Shown here: positions 32,422-36,744 of the stretch, in pieces
How the letters are laid out: each line of letters opens with the position of its first letter
Numbering within the stretch: the stretch's first letter is position 1
Origin: Microbacterium sp. CPCC 204701
Lineage (GTDB): Bacteria > Actinomycetota > Actinomycetes > Actinomycetales > Microbacteriaceae
Direction: 5' to 3'
Length of the DNA stretch: 36,744 nucleotides
Assembly: GCF_004010105.1 (NCBI RefSeq)
Contig: NZ_RRYE01000007.1
Span: forward strand, 1 to 36,744
Program-made: the position numbers and the translations under genes
The notes under the pieces: generated by a model
Seen by the model: the letters and a program-made list of their open reading frames with translations, nothing else
Told to the model about the DNA's origin: nothing
Databases searched by the model: none

Positions 32422-33032
32422 AGGCTGCGCGTCCTCCAGATCGTTCGTTCCATCGTCCGAGCTCGGGGCGACGTGCGCCGGACGGCACGGCGGCATGCGA
32501 GCGCACTCGACCGACAGGGTGCTTGGGCACCCTGCTCGTCGACTCGCTCACATGCGCGATCCGGTAATTGCCGCACTGCTGCAGCACGCCCCCCGATTGG
32601 GCCGAACCCCACGCTAAGGACGCCCTCCGACACTCGCAACATGCCCTGTGGATAACTGTGTGGAAAGACTGCGAGAAACGCCGATGCCCCTGTGAACAAC
32701 GGCTGTGGACAACTCCCGGGTTCTCGTGCTCCCCCGCTTCGAAAACCGCGCCTGATCAGGGGCTGCGCATTTCACAGGCTGTGGAGGAGGATGTGGTTGA
32801 AGTCCCTCTTTAAGGTTTTGCACCGAGGGGGCACCTGTGCACAATTCCGGGGACGGGCGCCGCTGCGCGCGCACATGAGCATGCTCCGCGCGCGCGGAGG
32901 CTCGGCAGTGCGCCGATCTCGGCCCGCGAGTTCCTGGACACACCGGTCGGCACACGCTAACGTCTCAAGTCCAGGCACTCTCACGCACGTCCGTTCTGGA
33001 GCGTGTGGCGCTGTTCGTCGTGGGAGGTGAAC
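32422..33032. promoter_or_regulatory. dnaB upstream region with DnaA-box-like cluster
   Basis: The 611-bp gap contains seven same-orientation 9-mers resembling DnaA boxes (reverse complement of TTATCCACA): TGTGGATAA 32647 (perfect), TGTGGAAAG 32659, TGTGAACAA 32691, TGTGGACAA 32704 (actinobacterial form), TGTGGAGGA 32780, TGTGGTTGA 32792 and TGTGCACAA 32836. Close pairs are 12-13 bp apart. A short AT-rich patch follows at 32807-32820. The cluster begins about 225 bp upstream of the dnaB start. The rest of the gap contains no gene I can support. Confidence 0.6.
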
Positions 33033-34052
33033 GTGAAGATCGCAACCTCGCAACTGCCGAGGCTCGTGCGGCTGGCCCTGATCGGGGCCGCGACCGCGTT
33101 CGCCTGGATCGTGCTCTCGCTCGCGCTGGGCCTCGGCGCCTCGCACGCGAATGCCGACGACTCCGACCGCAACGGACTGCTCGAGGGTGCGCTCGGCGCC
33201 GTGACGTCGCTCGTCGACAGCACGGCCTCCACCGTCACCGACACCGTCTCGACGGTCACGACCGGCGTCACGAAGACCGTCGACACGGTCGTCGGTGTGG
33301 CGCCGGCTCCGGTTCAGCAGCCCGTGCGCCAGGTCGCGCAGACTGTCGGTTCGGTGGTCGGCACCGTCACCCAGCCTGTGACCGAGATCGTCTCGGGCGG
33401 CGTCGTCTCGGGAATCACCGCCCCGGTCGTCGACCTCGTCACCGAGGTTCCCGTCGTCGGCGGCATCGTCTCGGGCATCGGTCTCGACGACGCGGTGACC
33501 GACCTCGGGCAGACCGTCGACGACACGCTCAACGGCGTCGTCGGCGCGGTGGATGACACGGGCTCGACCATCGGCCAGCCGCCGGTCGACGGCTCCACCC
33601 CCGGCGGGCCCGGGCTTCCCGGCAGCCCCGGCCTTCCCGGTGTCGTCGATGGGCCTCAGGCGCCCGGCGGCACCGACGGCACCCCGGGCGACGTCGCTTC
33701 CGCCGCGCCCTCGATCGCGGCACTGGCGGATGACTCGACCGCAGCGTTCTCCCCCGCAGCTGCGCTGCGCGCCGCATGGGAATCGGCATCCGTCATCGTC
33801 TCGTCGGCCGACAACGGCTCGATCGTCTCCGCCTCCGCCCCTGCGGGCCACGGCGGAGTCCCTGGTGCTGCGGGTGGGCTCTGCCCGCTCGCCTCTTCTT
33901 CCGCGGGATCCGGTGGTGCGGGTCCCGGCGCCTGGGCAGTGGCTGCCCTCCTTCCGCTCGCCGCACACCGTGCCTGGGTGCGCCGTGCCGGAGCCGAGGA
34001 CGACCGTGTCCCGCCGGCGCCCGCCGGATCCACCGACGTCTCCCCTGACTGA
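33033..34052 (+). CDS. Secreted Val/Thr/Asp-rich protein, function unknown
   Basis: A 339-aa protein starting at GTG 33033 with GGAGGTG five bases upstream. It has a basic N-terminus, a hydrophobic signal segment (about residues 12-36) and a likely cleavage near SHANA. The mature part is low-complexity: a long stretch of alternating V/T/D residues (VTDTVSTVTTGVTKTVDTVV), then Gly/Pro-rich linker (PGGPGLPGSPGLPG). Near the C-terminus GAWAVAALLPLAAHRAWVRR resembles a weak membrane segment with a positive tail. It is next to a chaplin-like gene, so a cell-surface or coat role is plausible. I recognise no family. Confidence 0.75.
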   Translation: MKIATSQLPRLVRLALIGAATAFAWIVLSLALGLGASHANADDSDRNGLLEGALGAVTSLVDSTASTVTDTVSTVTTGVTKTVDTVVGVAPAPVQQPVRQVAQTVGSVVGTVTQPVTEIVSGGVVSGITAPVVDLVTEVPVVGGIVSGIGLDDAVTDLGQTVDDTLNGVVGAVDDTGSTIGQPPVDGSTPGGPGLPGSPGLPGVVDGPQAPGGTDGTPGDVASAAPSIAALADDSTAAFSPAAALRAAWESASVIVSSADNGSIVSASAPAGHGGVPGAAGGLCPLASSSAGSGGAGPGAWAVAALLPLAAHRAWVRRAGAEDDRVPPAPAGSTDVSPD

Positions 34053-34168
34053 TCGGCTCGCCGCCGCGTTCTTCATCGCGGCATACGGCAAGCAGCGCGT
34101 CGTCACGCGCTAGCCGTGCGCCCTCACGCACTGCGAAAACCGATCGATCACACACAAGGGGAACAACC

Positions 34169-35497
34169 ATGCGTACTTTCTGCAAGCGCGCCCTATGGGG
34201 CACGCTTCTGGCCGGCGGCATCACGCTGCTCGGCGCGACGGTCGCGCACGCGGCCGAGACCACCGGTGAGGAAGGGCTGCTCTCGGGAACGCAGGCCATC
34301 ATCGACATCAACCTCCCGATCAGCATCAGCGGAACCTCGCTGTCGGTGATCGCAGACTCCTCCAGCCAGCAGGCGGCCGCACCGGCGCTTGCTCCGGCCC
34401 CGGCTCCGACTGCTGTCGCGAGCGGTGAGAGCGGCACCGGGTCCGGCACTCAGGCCCTCGTGTCGGTGAACGTGCCGCTCACGGTCGTCGGCAACGCCAT
34501 CTCGGTCGTCGGCGACAGCACGTCGACGGATGCCTCGACGCCCGCCCCCGCGCCTGCCGGCGCACCCGCGGGAAGTGCCGAGACGACAGGTGCCGGCGGG
34601 CTGCTCTCGGGCACTCAGGGTCTGGTGTCGCTCAGCGCCCCCATCACGGTCGTCGGCAACGCCATCTCGCTCATCGGCGACAGCACCAGCATCGACGCAG
34701 CCACCGCAACCACCGGCGGCTCGAACACCACCACCACCGACGGCGCGGACTCGATCCTCGGCGGCACCCAGGTGCTCGCCCCGATCACAGCCCCCATCAC
34801 GGCCGTCGGCAACGCCATCTCACTCATCGGCGACAGCACCAGCACCGACGCAGCCACCACGCCCGGCACCGCAACCACCGGCGGCTCGAACACCACCACC
34901 ACCGACGGCGCGGACTCGATCCTCGGCGGCACCCAGGTGCTCGCCCCGATCACAGCCCCCATCACGGCCGTCGGCAACGCCATCTCACTCATCGGCGACA
35001 GCACGTCGAGCGGGGTTTCCGCGGCCCCGGCCACGGCAAGCGGTCCGGGTACGACGGCGGCGACCGGCGGCCTCGGCTCGATCCTCGGCGGCACGCAGAT
35101 CCTGGCGCCGATGTCGCTGCCGATCACCATGGGCCTCAACGCGATCTCGATCGTCGGCGACAGCACCACCGAAGGGCCGGGCGGGCGGACCGACCCGGTC
35201 GATCCCACGGATCCCACGGATCCCACGGACCCGACCGATCCCACCGATCCCACGGACCCGACCGATCCCACCGATCCCACGGACCCGACCGATCCCACCG
35301 ATCCCGCTGACCCCACCAACCCCGGTGACGGCACGACGAGTGGCGGCTCGAACAGCGTCACGGGCTCTGCGGCAGGATCGGCGGGCACAGAACTCGCCAC
35401 GACGGGAGGACCGGGTGCGCTCCCCGCGCTGCTGATGGGGCTTCTGCTCCTGGTGGCCGGTGTGATCGCGCGCGTGTCGCGGCGACGCTCGGCATAG
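34169..35497 (+). CDS. Chaplin-like repeat surface protein with LATTG sorting signal
   Basis: A 442-aa secreted protein. Signal peptide residues 1-28 (cleavage after AHA). Six repeats of about 25 residues of the form GTQxxxxxxxPIxxxGNAISxIGDS are centred at 39-64, 92-116, 147-171, 198-222, 253-277 and 308-331. They recall the chaplin pattern PVxxxGNxxxxxG but lack its cysteines. Linkers are Ala/Pro/Thr-rich, followed by about twelve DPT units, and the C-terminus is LATTG, a hydrophobic helix and RVSRRRSA. LAxTG is the class E sortase signal of high-GC actinobacteria. AAGGGG lies before the ATG. Confidence 0.85.
   Translation: MRTFCKRALWGTLLAGGITLLGATVAHAAETTGEEGLLSGTQAIIDINLPISISGTSLSVIADSSSQQAAAPALAPAPAPTAVASGESGTGSGTQALVSVNVPLTVVGNAISVVGDSTSTDASTPAPAPAGAPAGSAETTGAGGLLSGTQGLVSLSAPITVVGNAISLIGDSTSIDAATATTGGSNTTTTDGADSILGGTQVLAPITAPITAVGNAISLIGDSTSTDAATTPGTATTGGSNTTTTDGADSILGGTQVLAPITAPITAVGNAISLIGDSTSSGVSAAPATASGPGTTAATGGLGSILGGTQILAPMSLPITMGLNAISIVGDSTTEGPGGRTDPVDPTDPTDPTDPTDPTDPTDPTDPTDPTDPTDPTDPADPTNPGDGTTSGGSNSVTGSAAGSAGTELATTGGPGALPALLMGLLLLVAGVIARVSRRRSA
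34702..35004 (+). repeat. 138-bp perfect direct repeat inside the chaplin-like gene
   Basis: Bases 34702-34839 and 34867-35004 are identical, a 165-nt offset in frame, each encoding the linker GGSNTTTTDGADSILGG and one full repeat. Perfect identity, including synonymous positions, while other repeats of the same gene differ, indicates a recent duplication or gene conversion. Confidence 0.9.
35199..35312 (+). repeat. DPT-coding tandem repeat
   Basis: About twelve GAYCCSACS nine-mers encode (Asp-Pro-Thr)n. A 27-bp higher-order unit (GACCCGACC plus two GATCCCAC variants) is repeated three times, so copy number is likely to vary between strains. It forms an extended spacer between the repeat domain and the wall anchor. 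Confidence 0.85.
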
Positions 35498-35553
35498 GTC
35501 GAGTCGGGGCACTCGCGCCCCAGACGAAGCCCTCGCTTCGACCTGTGCGAGCG

Positions 35554-35590
35554 GGCGGGAGGGTCGTCACCCCAGGACGACCCTCCCGCC
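35554..35590. terminator. Hairpin terminator after the chaplin-like gene
   Basis: GGCGGGAGGGTCGTC (35554-35568) and GACGACCCTCCCGCC (35576-35590) form a perfect 15-bp stem with a seven-base loop, 57 nt after the stop codon. It has no T-run. Confidence 0.85.
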
Positions 35591-35664
35591 ACCCAAGCCG
35601 CCTTCGACCGCCGTGGTCCGGCATTGCCTGGATCGGACGGCGGTGGTCGGGGGCCTCGAATCGG

Positions 35665-35698
35665 CGGGTGCCGCGACCCGGGGGGCTCGCGGCACCCG
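35665..35698. terminator. Second hairpin between convergent genes
   Basis: CGGGTGCCGCGA (35665-35676) pairs perfectly with TCGCGGCACCCG (35687-35698) over a ten-base G/C loop. It lies between the other two hairpins and may back up termination in either direction. Confidence 0.65.
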
Positions 35699-35753
35699 TC
35701 GGTGCCAGGCGTCTGCGCGGTTCTCCACGAGACCGCGTGGGCACCGAACCAGA

Positions 35754-35798
35754 AAGCGCGGATGCCGCGGATCCGTGGGACCCGCGGCATCCGCGCTT
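35754..35798. terminator. Hairpin terminator of the ribosomal operon
   Basis: AAGCGCGGATGCCGCGG (35754-35770) and CCGCGGCATCCGCGCTT (35782-35798) form a perfect 17-bp stem with an 11-base loop, starting 14 nt after the rplI stop on the minus strand. Confidence 0.88.
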
Positions 35799-35812
35799 CG
35801 CTGTGCGACGCC

Positions 35813-36265
35813 CTACTTGGCAGCGACCACCTGGAGGGTGATCACGGCGGTGAGGTCGTCGCGAAGACGGATCGTCGCCTCGTGCTCGCCCACCGACTTG
35901 ATCGGCGAGGTGATGTGGATCTTGCGCTTGTCGAGGTCGCCGAGGCCCGCGGCCTTGACCGCGTCGGCGACGTCGGAGGTCTTCACCGCACCGAAGAGAC
36001 GGCCCTCGGCGCCGGCCTTGACCGACAGCTTGACCTTGTTGCCCTCGAGGGCGTCCTTGAGGGCCACGGCCTCTTCGTGGTCGTGGATCGCGCGCGCCTC
36101 ACGGGCGGCGCGGATCGACGCCACCTGCTTCTCGCCACCGCGGGTCCACGCGACCGCGAAGCCCTGGGGGATGAGGTAGTTGCGGGCGTACCCGTTCTTG
36201 ACCTCGACCACGTCTCCGGCGCTTCCGAGCCCGGCGACCTCGTTCGTGAGAATGAGCTTTGCCAT
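35813..36265 (-). CDS. rplI: 50S ribosomal protein L9
   Basis: A 150-aa L9 with the conserved N-terminal RNA-binding domain ([31 protein letters not shown], split here at its usual points: [17 protein letters not shown]), a long connecting helix and a C-terminal domain ending ITLQVVAAK. It binds 23S rRNA domain V. It lies 11 nt after rpsR and is the last gene of the ssb-rpsR-rplI group, followed by a 17-bp stem terminator. Confidence 0.97.
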   Translation of the reverse strand: MAKLILTNEVAGLGSAGDVVEVKNGYARNYLIPQGFAVAWTRGGEKQVASIRAAREARAIHDHEEAVALKDALEGNKVKLSVKAGAEGRLFGAVKTSDVADAVKAAGLGDLDKRKIHITSPIKSVGEHEATIRLRDDLTAVITLQVVAAK

Positions 36266-36276
36266 GTCGGTACTCC

Positions 36277-36531
36277 TTAGCGGCCAGCGCCGGCGTAGGG
36301 CAGGAGCGCCATCTCGCGCGCGTTCTTGATCGCCTTCGCGATCAGACGCTGCTCCTGCACCGACACACCGGTGATACGACGGGCGCGGATCTTGCCGCGC
36401 TCCGAGATGAACTTGCGGAGGGTGGCGACGTCCTTGTAGTCGATGACGCCGACACGGATCGCCTTCGCGGGGGCGGCGTTCTTCGCGCCCTTCCGCGGCT
36501 TCCGGCGGTCGCCGGTTGCCTTTCCAGCCAT
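36277..36531 (-). CDS. rpsR: 30S ribosomal protein S18
   Basis: An 84-aa S18 with the core [19 protein letters not shown] and [19 protein letters not shown]. It has no Cys, so it is the zinc-independent form. A basic, Ala/Lys-rich N-terminal extension is typical of actinobacterial S18. It is downstream of ssb by an 83-nt gap. Confidence 0.97.
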   Translation of the reverse strand: MAGKATGDRRKPRKGAKNAAPAKAIRVGVIDYKDVATLRKFISERGKIRARRITGVSVQEQRLIAKAIKNAREMALLPYAGAGR

Positions 36532-36614
36532 GGTGTTTCCTTACTGAGATTTCGAGAGTTGGATGCCTCGCGCGACGTCAGCGCCGGGATCCGGTCGCTG
36601 AGCCCGGCGAAGCG

Positions 36615-36744
36615 TCAGAACGGGGTGTCGTCGCCGTAGGCGCCGGGAGCGGCCCACGCGTCGCCGCCGGCCGCGCCGCCGGCGTTCGCCGAACCGGGGG
36701 TCGACCAGGGCTCGTCGGCGACCTGCGCCGGACGCGACTGACCG
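36615..36744 (-). CDS. ssb: Single-stranded DNA-binding protein, C-terminal end (cut by window edge)
   Basis: The last 42 codons of SSB: a Gly/Ala/Pro-rich disordered tail and the acidic tip DDTPF that docks SSB-partner proteins (canonical DDxPF). Stop at 36615-36617 on the minus strand. The OB-fold lies outside the window. Position before rpsR-rplI is the conserved actinobacterial order. Confidence 0.93.
   Translation of the reverse strand, partial: GQSRPAQVADEPWSTPGSANAGGAAGGDAWAAPGAYGDDTPF

Noticed and set aside
32422-33032. Chromosomal oriC
   Set aside because: There is no dnaA, dnaN or rpmH in the window, which flank oriC in this group; the DnaA-box cluster is reported as regulatory or titrating instead.
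34702-35312. CRISPR-like array
   Set aside because: The repeats are in frame, encode protein repeats, and lack unique spacers of constant length.

Overview
The window reads as high-GC actinobacterial DNA, most likely Microbacteriaceae and probably Microbacterium. The evidence is the strong G/C bias at third codon positions, the protein types, the ssb-rpsR-rplI-dnaB core block, and a secreted repeat protein with an LAxTG-type anchor. No tRNA, rRNA or CRISPR array was seen. Almost every CDS in 1-31047 except three regulators, one dehydrogenase and a two-gene operon lies on the minus strand.

Region 1 (1-5595) is a myo-inositol catabolism operon on the minus strand: iolC, an aldolase-like gene, iolA/mmsA, iolB and the 5' end of iolD. 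It is divergent from a GntR/UTRA regulator (iolR-like). The shared intergenic region carries two copies of an 18-bp element in opposite orientation.

Region 2 (5723-15678) is a second carbohydrate or cyclitol locus. It has a hydroxypyruvate-isomerase-like enzyme, a complete ribose-type (CUT2) ABC importer, a zinc MDR dehydrogenase, an IolE-like isomerase/dehydratase and a beta-propeller protein. A LacI regulator and a second, divergent MDR dehydrogenase sit upstream. The substrate cannot be named from sequence, but the IolE-like and MDR enzymes suggest a cyclitol or uncommon sugar.

Region 3 (15679-31047) is an accessory catabolic island. A PadR regulator faces a seven-gene minus-strand operon: FAH-family hydrolase, beta-keto acid cleavage enzyme, extradiol dioxygenase, FAD aromatic hydroxylase, then ABC ATPase, permease and binding lipoprotein. 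The promoter overlaps a phased series of ATGT-N8-ACAT elements, the form known for PadR operators. Next to it is a ferredoxin / ferredoxin reductase / cytochrome P450 / amidohydrolase operon. Divergent from that are a lone HtaA-domain gene and a cupin. Together these look like a pathway that imports an aromatic (possibly flavonoid-like) compound, oxidises it with P450, hydroxylates and meta-cleaves a ring, and breaks the chain down. Two gene-poor stretches (15679-16397 and 30326-31047) each end on the right in a related IS-end-like module, bracketing about 14.8 kb next to dnaB.

Region 4 (31048-36744) is core: dnaB with a DnaA-box-like cluster upstream, two secreted proteins (one a chaplin-like repeat protein with an LATTG anchor), three strong hairpins, then rplI, rpsR and the 3' end of ssb.
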